Assembly: GCF_019059575.1 (NCBI RefSeq)
Contig: NW_024881583.1
Location: 990,501-1,054,500 of the forward strand
Direction of reading: 5' to 3'
Source: Amphibalanus amphitrite
Taxonomy: Eukaryota; Arthropoda; Thecostraca; Balanomorpha; Balanidae
Length of the DNA: 64,000 nt
Position numbers and translations under genes: made by a program
Notes under the pieces: generated by a model
Databases searched by the model: none
The model's input: the letters and a program-made list of their open reading frames with translations, nothing else
What the model was told of the DNA's origin: nothing
In this document: piece by piece, positions 11,682 through 23,394 of the stretch
How the letters are laid out: every line of letters begins with the position of its first letter
Position numbering within the stretch: position 1 is the stretch's first letter

Positions 11682-12372
11682 TGGCTGGTACGTAACGAGT
11701 GTTCGTAGCGTGCTGTGTACCCTGCTAGGCTTCAGTATAAATGTTCGTGGTGCCTATGTGTGCTGCTTCGATGTGCGATTGACGTGTATATTATCGGGTC
11801 TAAACACTGCCATTCCCTTTATCCAACTCACGGGTTTATCGGTTATGATTTTTAAAGGATAATTGATGGCCTCTTGAAGTATTTTGGCCACTACATACAT
11901 ATGACCTGTCGCTTATCTTATCGTGTCTGTAATGCAGGCTATTACCATTCCACGATCCTGAGAATAGTGCTGGGTAATCATACATCGTCCTATTTGCTAC
12001 AACTAGTGACACATAATAATCAGTTTCCTCACAAAGTGACGGCTGAGTTGCATCGTAAGGCCCGTTTAAAATTACCTTCTTGAACGTGGGTGTAGCTGCG
12101 GTATTAGAGCAAACGGTGCAGACAATATTGCGGAGCTCACCCTGCTTCTTCAAACGATGATATAGCGGGACATTCTTAAAATGACTAATAGAACTAATAG
12201 CTCGCTGTGTTCCTTACTTTCGCAAACTTATTTGGGTCTTAATCTGGTGCTGTCTTAGTTCACAAACAGACCTACCGAATATGTCAGAATACGATAATGA
12301 AGACAATGACATATGCTAGTAGCTGTTAGACATTTGTAATCGTTTATGCTACGTTTAATCGTTTCATTTATT
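11682..12372. other. 3' flank of the membrane-protein gene
   Basis: AT-rich sequence presumably holding the 3'UTR and intergenic DNA. I see no gene, inverted-end element or clear polyadenylation signal. Confidence 0.4.
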
Positions 12373-12650
12373 TAGGGGAAAGTTGGGTAAAATCGGCCAG
12401 TAGGTAATATCGGACAGGCAGTTATCTTCTGAGCTCTCCCCCAGGTTCATACGTAAATATTTTATTTGGAAAAAAAGGTAGCGCTGGATTTACTTTGTCA
12501 CCACCTCCTCTCGCAGGCAGTTTGCCGCTAGGCTGTCATATCTTTTTTTACGATAATCACCATTTGTCCTTCCATCCATACAACTTATTAACTATCTGTT
12601 ATCGCAGAGGTAAAGAAGTTGTAACTGCCAAGTTGTACCTTTTCCACTTA

Positions 12651-13619
12651 GGGTAGACCGGGGCAAGTCGCCCCGCCGAGGTAAAACGCCTCACCGATGT
12701 TTCTCGGAACTGGCAAGGTTCTGGGGAAACCTCCTCTCTTCTATAAAACGTGCACTATATGATCATTATATGAGCAAACTGGAAAGAAATTGCGTTAACT
12801 CTTTAGGGAGATATAGCCAAAAATTTGTTTTTGGAGTGATTTTTATGTGTTGCAGTCAGATTATGCATCATGGCGTTCTTTTATTGTCGACATCAGGTTA
12901 ACGACTTTTATGTATTTTGAACAACTAGTGTCTAACGCTTATAATAATGGGTTGGTCCGTTTTAAATTATCTCTTGCTGGAGTGCAAGGCGTTGTTCTCT
13001 GACCGAACTACGTGATGGGGTAAACCGCCCCAGTAGGTCGCGGGGCAAAAAGCCCCATGGGGCGTTTTACCTCATGTGTTGTTCCGAATACCCACTTCCT
13101 AATGTTCGGTAACTGGCGAACAGTAAGTTTCTATGCAATTTTATGTGCTTTTCTCAGCAAATTAATGGCAAAGGAAGTATTTTGTTAACATTTGCATTGC
13201 AATAATTTATCATTTGGCCTTATGAGCCAGGTGAAAAACCTGTACATACAATAGTGTCATAGCTGAACACCTGACAGGATGGAAGGTGCTAACTTCAGAG
13301 CCGTGCCTCCAGAGGTCTAACGGGCCTCCCATATAAGATTTAGTCAACTAGCATGTTTAATCTATCTAGAGTATGGGGCTTCTTGCCCCAGGCCGTGGGG
13401 CGTTTTGCCCTGGGGTTGGGGCAAAATGCCCCATTTGCAGTTGCTTCACAAATCACTTCCTAGCTGGGAGTTCGATCATAAGTGAATGAATTTGACGGGT
13501 GGAATTTAAAGTAAAATGTCCAAAGAACGCATTGAGCACAACTTTGGTCTTCCAGGTGATGTGGGACAAAAGTTATGTAGCAAAATAAATTATCTGGGGC
13601 GTCTTGCCCCAGGCTACCC
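12651..13619. mobile_element. TA-flanked MITE, 'GGGGCAAG' family, copy 1
   Basis: The left end GGGTAGACCGGGGCAAG and right end CTTGCCCCAGGCTACCC are imperfect inverses bordered by TA. The interior repeats the motif 'ggggcaaaa.gcccc', i.e. internal palindromes of the end sequence. A second copy, same orientation and nearly colinear, occupies 42246-43155. Non-coding. Confidence 0.7.
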
Positions 13620-13749
13620 TACCTGAACATTTTTGTTATCGATTATAATGGGCCAACTATCTGTGTTCAGTGTGTTTGTTGCTCCCATTTTGGCGCATTT
13701 TGAACGGCCTACGTGTTTGCTATTATCGGACACCCATCCGATATTACCC

Positions 13750-13915
13750 TATGGGGGAGGTGTTTGAACCCCCCTTCCCCTCTTCTAACTCGGCTCCTGG
13801 GCCACAGAGCGACACGCGGAAGGTGGCGTTCGAAAGAGCAAGAAGCCAACGCATAACTCGGGGACCAATATCAATATCAAGCAAGACTCTTGGGATCCAT
13901 TTGAACGCCCGTCCG
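13750..13915 (+). repeat. Fragment of a TTAA-family element
   Basis: The block from GGTGTTTGAACCCCCC through GCCAACGCATAACTCGG matches 54680-54905 in order. It lacks the roughly 100 bp AGGTCA-rich segment present there, so it is a deleted fragment without its own TTAA ends. Confidence 0.55.
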
Positions 13916-14135
13916 TAATTTGCTGCTGCTGTCCGATTATACCCAAGTAACTTTTTTTCCCTTTAAAAAATCGCTGCGCTCCAACGCAACACCGAAACCT
14001 CAGCAGACTTTCTAAAAACAAAGTTTTGGGCTTTCTACATATATTTAAATGACTCCCAGTTACATAAAAATGATACCTAACTTCATGTTACGATGGCTTG
14101 AAGTTACCCGTCCGATTATACCCAATTTTCCCCTA

Positions 14136-16868
14136 CGATGTTTTCTCGCATGGATGCCTATCTGTACTTACTCATCTAAAGAGAAGCTGTTCATTTTGGT
14201 GTGACTTTTTATTTTGAATGCTCTTTTCGATGTTGTGGTAATGTTTTGCTACTTATACGATCAATTACATACTAAATTAACGGTACGAAAGATTTGTTTA
14301 CCGATAACTCATGTGTCTGTTTTATTTGCTTATCAAGTACGTTTATTATTATTATTATGCGTTTTTATGTTTATGCTATTTGTATATATTTTACTCAATA
14401 GTCCTATGCGGTGCAAAGACAACGAGAAAAAGTGCACTTTCGTTAGAAAATACCGTCACTCGTTTCCATCGACTGGCATAACCAAAAAAGCTACCAAAGG
14501 ACGCACTTTCCAGCACACATATAATGAATATGCATGTAGGCATTCCAGAGCCTAGTGTGTTGAGCTATCTAATGCTGAACAAGGTAACGTTGCGCTCAAA
14601 CCCTTCCGGCCTTCATGCCTTGCTAAACTTTGTGTGACCTAACAAATTATTACTAAATGTGACCTTTCTGCGTCAGCCCTGACCGGCGAGAGATTGCAAG
14701 GTGCAACGTCTAAATGAAAATGGCGTCCTGGATTTTTCCCCTTAAAACAAGCCTACCGATTCCAATAAATGGTCATACACACGGGACAGTTGCAGTAGGA
14801 CTCAGAGACGTAAGCAAGCCAATAAGCATACCCTAGTCTGGGGTCCGGGTGACCATTTGAGCGGCTGGATGGCCGGCCCTGCCAAGGCGCCTCACTATAT
14901 AGCGATGGTATGTGATCGATGAACCCTGTTTATCGAGCGCCAATACATTATAATTGATAATCAAAGGCGCATGTCTGGTTCAGTCTGTCCTTCCCCTGCC
15001 CTGGAATCCCGGGGTACTAGCGACATCTTCGTCTAGAGCCATAGTGTAGTTCTTGTATAGATGTCGCTACAGCATGATGTCTCATCAAGTCGATGAGGCC
15101 CAGCATGATTTTGTGTTATGGTATGGGGCTATTATGGGGCACCCCGCATACACAAGTACTTCTTTTGGGGAGGGCATATCAGAATTTGGCGTATGTAGTA
15201 GATATCGGTAGATAGCTGAGCTGATAGCTGAGGAACATCGATCAAAGATTTCAGTTCACACCTTTCATCCATTTCAGTGATATCCATTCACCTGGCGGCG
15301 CTGGCGGATATAACATGGGGTCTATAGAGTGCGCAAATGTGTTTGCAGTTGCACGTAAGAGCAAATACATAATGAAGAACACCATAGACCTCTGTACACC
15401 GGTCTAAGAGGACCGGTGTACAGAGGTCTCTGAGAACACTTATGAATGACAATACGAACCCTAGAGAACTCAAATCGCCTTGCTTCTGGCACCCTGAACT
15501 CAGATATCGTCTGCTCCTCTTTCAGAAATCCAAGATCGAGAGGATACAAAACCATCTGCCCGGTACACCCGAAGAACAGTGGGACAATTAAAGACTCTTC
15601 TAAGCGCCCAGCGGGCTTAGGGCAATCATTTGAAGTCAGCTCCATCGGATGGATAATCGACAATCATACAAAAAGATGTTTAAAATGATAAATGTAACTT
15701 ACCTATAGCTCCTTTCGACCGCTAGTTTTCGACTGGTGTGTACTTATTGTATTATTATTGATGTGCGTGTATTTTTATTCATCTCTAACGTGTGACTTTA
15801 GTTTTGTGATATGAGACCGTGAGGTTACCCATATCGATATCAATTCACAACTGTCACTGCTGTAAACTGTGATAACTGTCATCGTTTGCGACAATCTAGT
15901 CATTCTATCCAGGAAAATAGTTGTGATAACTTTTGCAGTGGACTGTGGAAAACAAAAATGTGAAGGCTTGAAGAAACCACAACAAGAAATGTTCGATTAT
16001 ATTACTGCGAATTTCGAGTCATGTTTTCCTTTTTCCGTAAGGTCGACGTGCGTGCTGCTTTCACGAGTGTTGTTTTTAATGATCATATAATCACTGCTGA
16101 CATGTTATTCATTTTTACCGGATGGAACGTGTAGTAAGAAAAGTATAAAAGTTACGAGATCGAAGCAAGCGTGGGCTGGCAAGACCAAACATTTTTTCTA
16201 GTTTCGTTTTGTTTTCTACCTCGTAGAATTTAAAACGTTCAGAAGACGGCATTTCGATTATACTGTTCGAGATAACGTTCTCAATAATTTTGAAACAATG
16301 TGTGTTTGTATATCAATACATTTAATTTCGTTAGATTGTTTGGTGGTCCTCTGCAAGGCGCACCGCTTGTCTGTAGGAGGCACGAACGGCAGCGTTCTGC
16401 TGAGGATGAGGGCGGAGCTACCTTATGCATCTTATCGCTGTAGTGGCTACCGAATATATTGGTCCTTGCTGAATATGGACAGACTCAGAGTCGTCCCACA
16501 GTGCCGTCTCATCGGAATGGAAGGCCAAGGGAGGGGGGGGGGCTTTATGAGGGCGGGATATTTGAGGTAGGTAAGGGAACATCGGTGGCCGTATAGAGTT
16601 TTGCAATGGCCAGCCGGTAATGCTCATCGTACTTACATGAATGTGTTTTTCAAATAAGTTTCGTTGCTACATCAATAATGCAGAAGAATCGGATATTGTT
16701 TCATTATATCGTAGACAATGTCGCAACGAAATTCGCCTTGTAGCTGCCTGTGACATCTCGAAACATCAATACTGTGATTTACATATAGTTCAGACAACTG
16801 GCCAAAGGCAAAGTAAGATCAAACATTTATGTACACTTCACACAAGTCCGAGTTGACAGTACTTTCGA
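14136..16868. other. Intergenic, AT-rich, no gene seen
   Basis: No exon-like GC-rich block, transposase or inverted-end element was recognised. The only notable structure is the hairpin at 15386-15429. Confidence 0.45.
15386..15429. repeat. Perfect 19-bp inverted repeat (hairpin)
   Basis: Two 19-bp arms beginning AGACCTCTGTACACC are exact inverses separated by TAAGAG. Each arm contains TGTACA and ACCGGT palindromes. Confidence 0.85.
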
Positions 16869-17254
16869 GTCCGTACTAGAGATGCCACTTTTGAGCCCGC
16901 GAACCCGCTTTCTGCGGGTTTTCAAAACCCGCAGGGTTTTTGGCGGGTTCGAGAAGCAAAACTTGTCGTGTTGCGGGTATTTGGTGGTCAGACTTAAGAA
17001 CCTTTAAATTTTTTTTTATTTTTTTTTTTAGATGCAAAACACAATGCCAAGTGCATTTGCTCAGGTTAACAATACAATATTGATCGAAACAACTTTTAAA
17101 ACAGAACCAAATATAAAAATATATCATGGCAGCACATTTCAAATGCAAAACTGAAAACAACCAGCAATAGCATCCACAGTCTAGGAATGACCAAACCAGG
17201 GTACAAGCAACAAACTACAAAGCATAAATAAGAACCTGAAAGAACATAGCCATC

Positions 17255-17290
17255 GTTTTATGGAATGCTGATGAAAGCATTCCATAAAAC
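17255..17290. repeat. 15-bp perfect hairpin inside the hAT element
   Basis: GTTTTATGGAATGCT and its inverse are separated by GATGAA, and the flanks also repeat 'agaacctgaaag'. Confidence 0.75.
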
Positions 17291-18114
17291 ATAAAAGAAC
17301 CTGAAAGCAAACTTAAAGGAAGCTGAACTGAAGTCCATGTGCAGTGTGCACTAGATATACATTATGGAAGAACCCAGACTTAAATGAGATGTTGAAAATC
17401 AGAGCAAATATCACATGTTACTTTATTTACGTCTGGTCGGCATAAAAAAGACCTATCAGCTAAACAAAATTTGATGCAAATTTATTGATTACCTATCCTA
17501 CTCTATGTTCTGTCCCACCCTATATTACGAAAATAGCACACCAATTACCCTTACTGTTACAAAAAAAATCAAAATATTGACTGGCATGCGGCCCAAACAC
17601 AGCGCAATACAATACTGGCGCACTTCCGACATTATGACAAGGATTGGTATTTGACTGCGTCAATTTTGGTCTCTGAGGCGAAGGAAAGCTGTCATTGATG
17701 ACGCAATAATAATTTTACAATCAATTTTTCTGTCTTGGTTTTTGAATGCCTCAAAATAGCAGTTATACATGTTACAAAACCACGTAGCTGGTCGCATTTA
17801 TTTCTTTTGTCTTTTTACGTCCTTATTATTTGTATGCCGAGAGAGGACCAGGCGGAGAGCATTACCAAGACCATCTATAAAATTATTACATTTAATTTAG
17901 CTATGCTATGAAAACTATGCTATGAAACCATATCATAACTATGCTATGAAACCATATCAGTACGCTAGTTCCATCTCTCCTCTATCCAGTGGTGACAACC
18001 GCTTCTCGCTCCGACCACCCATTGCCGAGATATCAAGCGGGAAAGCTAACCGTGTCGGCCCGATTTTCGGCCGATCGCCGGTCTCGCCGACCACGTGTTA
18101 AGCCTATGAGAGCG

Positions 18115-18860
18115 CCTATTTGCACGTGCTGACGGCGCACCCCTGGCTCGATCGCCCCCAAATTTTAATACAGAGGTCACCTCAACCCACCGACTCGGCA
18201 TGCCAAATTTCACGTCGATACGCGGCGCCTTTCAGGCGCAATAAGACACATAAGGCATGACACACGCACAGACATCTTATAAATCATTATTAGTTTTATT
18301 ATTTTATTTAAATTATTAGTTTGGTTGTTAAAGCTTGTATGTTTATGCCAGTAGGGTTAGGTTTGTTTACTTAATTCATTTAGCTGTATGGTAGGCATGT
18401 AGGTATATGCGCTTTTCGAGGAGCGCTGCAGATCCGAAAGTTTGCTCGCTTCGCTCGCACTTTGCTCGCTTCGCTTGCTCGGTAATAAATTTATTTTATT
18501 TACTGGTGAAACCTGAACCTAATACTTGTACCTGCGCCTATACCTGATGCTAATCGAAAACCTGTATTCTTGAAATCCACAGAGTTGACTTCCCGAGCTG
18601 GCTCTCATCGTTTTCACTCAGTTTGGCAAGCGAAGAAAATGAGCTTAGAGCGCGTGCTCTCTGCTCGGCGCCGGCCTCGGCCAGCCTGGGGCAGAGATGC
18701 ACGCGCTGACGCCGCACCCGTGGTCCGATTGCGCCCATCTTTTGATACGATGGTCCGCCCCACCCAAAGTGTGTGCCCAGTAAATTTCACGTCGATACGG
18801 GGCGCCGTTCCGGCGCTTTAAGACACATAAGGCATGACACAGCGATGATGACAACTTATA
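18115..18860. repeat. Duplicated ~170 bp repeat unit upstream of the RT ORF
   Basis: Two related blocks (about 18115-18275 and 18690-18860) share GCACCC-TGG-TCGAT-type text, then AAATTTCACGTCGATACG, a GGCGCC palindrome region and AAGACACATAAGGCATGACAC. Between them lies an imperfect GCTCGCTTCGCTCGC repeat (about 18442-18480). Both copies are followed by AT-rich sequence. The family is unknown. Confidence 0.6.
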
Positions 18861-19485
18861 ATTTATTATAAGTTGTCCCGTGACGTCATCGGTGAGGAAA
18901 CATCTCCTTACTCGGTCCGTCTTTATCATTGATGTTTCACGGTTTTTTGCCCAACTTGTTCCACTCATAGTTTTCCTTTGGTGTTTGGGCTCATTAGCCG
19001 GCCGATGCTTCCCATAAAACATTTATAGTAACTCACAAGCTTCAAACTTCTATTCTTCGACAATTGTGATGAGTTGAGACGGTCCTTGGCGCGGGTTTGC
19101 ATCGCTGTCATTCAAGAATGAAGATGAAGTTCATTGGCTACAGTTTTTGCAACATGATTTTTGATGCATTTTCTCCCAGGGGCCGAAACTTGAACCCCTG
19201 TAGGTAAGACCCTGGAGTGATTCATTTGTTTGAAATTTGGCTATTTTGTGTATTTTTGCCGAACATTAGGGCGCCCAAGGAAAGGATGCATAATTTTATT
19301 GCAAACAAGAACGTGACGTTATTCCCCAAGAACGTCGCATACCGGAGGTTTTGCGCTGAACAATAGGATTTGACGATGCCTCATTTTCAAGATTTTTAAC
19401 AATATGCAGGAGCGTTTTTGAAGGTCTGCTGCTGCATTTCAAAACAAGGTATGATAAGCAGATAAAAAAGTGCCAAAGAATAGGT

Positions 19486-22400
19486 ATGGAAGAGAAGGTC
19501 TGTGAAGGCTGTCCCAGCCGCAGCACTCAAAGGACGACCATTACTTGCGGCTCCTGTAAACGTCGCTGGCACGCGCTCTGTGTAAGGGTGCCGGCCAAGA
19601 AGGCACGTGAGCTCCAGGCCGAAGGGGGCGTCTGGCACTGTCGGGACTGCTTAGGCCACGGACCCCTTACACAACCGAGCTCCTCGCCAGCAAATCCAGC
19701 AGCAGGCAATTTCCCGGAGACCCTCGCCAAGATGAGAAGAAAGGGACGCATTGTGTCCCGGCTGCCCAAGGCTATCCGACCACTGGTTGCTGACGCCCTG
19801 GCTGAGACGATGGACGGAGCCATACAGTCCGACTCGGGTGACCGGTGGTGGGAACTGTTGTCCTTTGCACACCGCAAGCTGCAAGCCCCGGCCCCCGGTA
19901 GCAACTGCACAGCGGCGACCAGTATCCGGCGTCAGATCTCCGGCGAGACGCCGGCGACTGCGACGGACAAAGCAACCGACACTACCAACCACCGGGGACG
20001 GATGCCACGAGCTGGCTCTGCAACTGAAGCCACCAGAGATGAAGCGCTGGCCCGCCGAATTGCAGGCAAGCTGGCAGATGGCGACATCAGGGCGGCGCTA
20101 CAAACATTGACCACTGACGAAAAGTTGGTGTCACTGGATCAGGAAATTGTGACCTCACTACGAGCGAAACACCCACCGGCTCCAGACGACCTGATACCAC
20201 CACCACCACCTTCAAACACTGACCCTGCCCCGATCATCGTCTCCGAAGCCGACGTTGAGGCGGCCATCACCAGCATGCGGCCAGGATCAACAGCCGGTCT
20301 AGACGGCATTCGTGCCCTACATTTGCAGCAGTTGATCTCGAAGGAGGCCGCCGAGAGCGGACGCCGTCTCATTCGCTGTCTTGTCCGTCTCACCAACCTA
20401 TTCCTACAAGGGGCAGTACCGGATTGTGCACGGCAAGCGCTGTTCGGCGCGTCTCTATGCGCGATTCGGAAGAGTGACGGCGGACTGCGGCCGATCGCAG
20501 TGGGGAGCATTTACCGCCGCCTTGCCGGCCGCATCGCCGCACGTCAAGTCGCTGCTGCAGTGGGAGAGGAGCTACGTCCCGTGCAGCTCGGAGTCGGCAC
20601 ACCTCAGGGTTGTGAGGCTGCCGTGCACGCCACGCGAGAATTTCTGACGGCAGCCGCAGAAGCCCACGCTCCCTACGTGCTGGTGAAGGTGGACGTCCGA
20701 AACGCCTTCAACACCGTGAGACGCGACACCTTTTTGGAGCAAGTGAAGACGCGTGTGCCCATGGCATATCCTCTCCTGTGGTGCGCATACAGTGAGCCCA
20801 CTCCCCTCTGCATCGGTGACCAAACCATTTCCTCGTGCAGTGGCGTGCAACAGGGCGATCCACTCGGCCCGGCGGCTTTCGCGCTGGCACTAGACCCCAT
20901 CATCAGAAGAATGAGGTCACCACTAAACGTGTGGTACCTCGATGACGGAACCATCGGAGGTCCGGCCGACCTCGTCACCGCTGACCTAGCAGTCCTGGCG
21001 ACAGCTCTGCCAACCATTGGCCTGCAGCTGAACGCCAGCAAGTGTGAGGTCACATTTGCCGGTCCAGCGCCGCCATCATCACTCTCGGAATCACTACGTG
21101 CCACACTCCCAGGGCTGAAGGAGACTCCAGCTAGGGATCTCTCTCTCCTGGGATCTCCATTGACCGATGCTGCGCTGCCCACCGCTACCACCAAGACTGC
21201 AGCTGTCATAGACCGGATGTGCGCCCGCATCAGCCATCTCGACGCTCACACCGGTCTTTTCCTTTTGACACACTACACGGCAGCCCCCCGGCTAACCTAC
21301 CTTCTGCGGTCGGCGCCGCTGTACCGCGAGCCGGGACCACTGCTGGCTGTAGACGAGACGGTACGGGTCACGCTCGCCACCGTCACCAACGTCACCATCG
21401 ATGACGGAGCGTGGGAACAGGCGACCCTGCCACTGCGTTTCGGAGGACTTGGAGTCCGGTCAGTCACGGCATTAGCCCTGCCGTGTCACGTGGCATCACT
21501 CCATGCTTGCTTGCCACTGGCGCAGGAGATCCTCCACGCCACCGAGCCTCGCCAGCCTACTCGAGCACTCCAGCGAGTCAAGGCCGATGCCGTCGCGAAG
21601 CTCGGCGAGGCCGCTCACCTTGTGCCCATATCAGAAGAGAAAAAACAGCGCGCTTGGGATGATGCCTTCTCCAAGATGGCACAGAAGCGTCTGCTGGACG
21701 GGGCAAACCAGGTGGTCCGGGCACGTCTCCTTGCTGCCGCAGAGCCCCACACCGCTGCCTGGGCGCAGGCCCTCCCCGTCACCAGTCTAGGGCTCCACCT
21801 GGATAACGAAACTGTCCGGGTAGCGGTGGCGCTGCGTCTTGGGGGATCAGTATGTGAGCCACATAACTGTCAGCTCTGCCATCGCCCTGTTGACCAACTG
21901 GGACACCACGGTCTCTCCTGTGCCAAGAGTGCTGGCCGCCACGCACGTCACGCTAACCTTAATGACGTGCTGCGGCGAGCACTCAGCAGCGCAGGACTTG
22001 AGAGTGTGCTGGAGCCCACCGGCCTTGACAGAGGAGATGGCCGACGTCCCGATGGGATTACACTCTTCCCTTTCAGCCGGGGAATGAGCCTCGTATGGGA
22101 CGCTACCTGCTGCGACACTTACTCATCAACGGCCATCATCAGCTCCGCCTTGAATCCTGGGAGCGCCGCCCGCTGTGCTGAAGAGCGCAAGCGCACCCGA
22201 TATGCAGCTCTCTGTGAGCGATACGTCTTCGTCCCTTTTGCGGTCGAAACGTCTGGTGTGCTGGGTCCGGCTGCAGCCGGTCTCCTGAAGGAGCTTGGCC
22301 GTCGACTGACAGCCCGCACCGGCGACAAGCGCGAAACAGTCTGGCTCTCACAAAGAGTCTCCATCGCCGTGGCCAGAGGTAACGCTGCCTCTGTGCTGGC

Positions 22401-22680
22401 CACAGCCAGGCCAGCAGTGGGCACCAGACCGGGACCGTCGCCGCCGCCATCGTCCGGACTGACCCCGACCAGGATCCCTCAGTCACTCCAGGCACCGGAA
22501 GAAGAGCCAGTTGCGGGGCCGCCACTCGATTCAGAGGCTGATCCGCCGACACACCCACCACCACCGACCCCTGCGGACGGCTTTCGTGAGGAGCGACGCG
22601 TGACACGCTCTCGGTCCTCCTCTCTGTGCTGCCCCGGAGCATGCGCATGTCCCACTTTCACAAGTGGGTCCAGGGCTTGA
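19486..22680 (+). CDS. Retrotransposon ORF: PHD finger, reverse transcriptase, restriction-like endonuclease
   Basis: An uninterrupted 1064-codon ORF. The N-terminus is a complete C4HC3 PHD-type zinc finger (C6, C9, C21, C24, H29, C32, C52, C55, with W50). The reverse transcriptase spans about residues 240-520: motif A VKVDVRNAFNTV (D403), motif B GVQQGDPLGP, motif C YLDD (D486, D487), motif D GLQLNASKCEV. All three catalytic aspartates are present. The C-terminus has a knuckle CQLC...HHGLSC (C795, C798, C812), then RPDG (D856) and LVWDAT (D872), matching the layout of restriction-like endonucleases in R2/R4/NeSL-type non-LTR elements. It probably makes cDNA at a nicked target. GC content is far above the surroundings. 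A good Kozak context was not required for this call; an in-frame start further upstream was not found. Clade assignment is tentative. Confidence 0.85.
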   Translation: MEEKVCEGCPSRSTQRTTITCGSCKRRWHALCVRVPAKKARELQAEGGVWHCRDCLGHGPLTQPSSSPANPAAGNFPETLAKMRRKGRIVSRLPKAIRPLVADALAETMDGAIQSDSGDRWWELLSFAHRKLQAPAPGSNCTAATSIRRQISGETPATATDKATDTTNHRGRMPRAGSATEATRDEALARRIAGKLADGDIRAALQTLTTDEKLVSLDQEIVTSLRAKHPPAPDDLIPPPPPSNTDPAPIIVSEADVEAAITSMRPGSTAGLDGIRALHLQQLISKEAAESGRRLIRCLVRLTNLFLQGAVPDCARQALFGASLCAIRKSDGGLRPIAVGSIYRRLAGRIAARQVAAAVGEELRPVQLGVGTPQGCEAAVHATREFLTAAAEAHAPYVLVKVDVRNAFNTVRRDTFLEQVKTRVPMAYPLLWCAYSEPTPLCIGDQTISSCSGVQQGDPLGPAAFALALDPIIRRMRSPLNVWYLDDGTIGGPADLVTADLAVLATALPTIGLQLNASKCEVTFAGPAPPSSLSESLRATLPGLKETPARDLSLLGSPLTDAALPTATTKTAAVIDRMCARISHLDAHTGLFLLTHYTAAPRLTYLLRSAPLYREPGPLLAVDETVRVTLATVTNVTIDDGAWEQATLPLRFGGLGVRSVTALALPCHVASLHACLPLAQEILHATEPRQPTRALQRVKADAVAKLGEAAHLVPISEEKKQRAWDDAFSKMAQKRLLDGANQVVRARLLAAAEPHTAAWAQALPVTSLGLHLDNETVRVAVALRLGGSVCEPHNCQLCHRPVDQLGHHGLSCAKSAGRHARHANLNDVLRRALSSAGLESVLEPTGLDRGDGRRPDGITLFPFSRGMSLVWDATCCDTYSSTAIISSALNPGSAARCAEERKRTRYAALCERYVFVPFAVETSGVLGPAAAGLLKELGRRLTARTGDKRETVWLSQRVSIAVARGNAASVLATARPAVGTRPGPSPPPSSGLTPTRIPQSLQAPEEEPVAGPPLDSEADPPTHPPPPTPADGFREERRVTRSRSSSLCCPGACACPTFTSGSRA

Positions 22681-23394
22681 ACGCTCCGAGACATGCCTAT
22701 TTTTTATAGTTGCTGCGATGTTTAAAAATACCGCTACTGTTGTCCGTTTCCGTTTGCGCTAAAATCCTGCACGTTTTGTATTCCGTTTGAGTCAGCTTTG
22801 TTCCGCTGCTTAATTTCTATTCTTATTCTGATCAGTGGCGGATCCAGGGGAGGGCAAAATGGGCATTTGCCCTCCCCAAAGCTAAATCATGTGGGCAAGA
22901 CTGTCCTTTTGCCCCTCCCAAAGCATATAGAGATGATAAAATTGAATACGGTGTCGAGGACTATCTGGACGAAAAGCAGGACTTTCGGTGACGGCCATTC
23001 CGAAGTAAGGAGCTGGACGCTCGCTGCTGATGATTTATGCCAGAATGCTGTTAATAGAGCGAACTCCCTGAACTGATTGCATGTAGATAGTGTGGCGTTG
23101 TAAAGTCGTTTGGTCATCTCGGTGCTCAAGGGCAGCGGAAATCCGGATAGAGGGTGCAGGGGTTCAGCTCCAGACCCATGGAAAACATTGGAGTGCAAAC
23201 ATAGCTTTTTGCACCCTCCAAAAGCCGTATAAGAGGCCTGTCACACCACCAAATACATTTAATCCTAAAAACCAGTGATCGGGAAACGAACGATCATGTG
23301 GGATCACCGATCATCAGACGTCCAGTTGTTGGTCAGGAGCGCCCTATGCTGGTCTTTGGGGCCCTCACCGGCTAGGAGTGTCCTGAACCGCGTT

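Larger units (their letters stand above)
12375..14133. mobile_element. TA-flanked MITE (outer) with GGGGAAA-type inverted ends
   Basis: The left end GGGGAAAGTTGGGTA and the right end TACCCAATTTTCCCC are imperfect inverses extending about 27 bp, each bordered by TA. This suggests a Tc1/mariner-type non-autonomous element. It has been split by another TA element (12651-13619). It also carries at about 13750-13915 a fragment resembling the left end of the TTAA element at 54631. No coding capacity. Confidence 0.6.
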
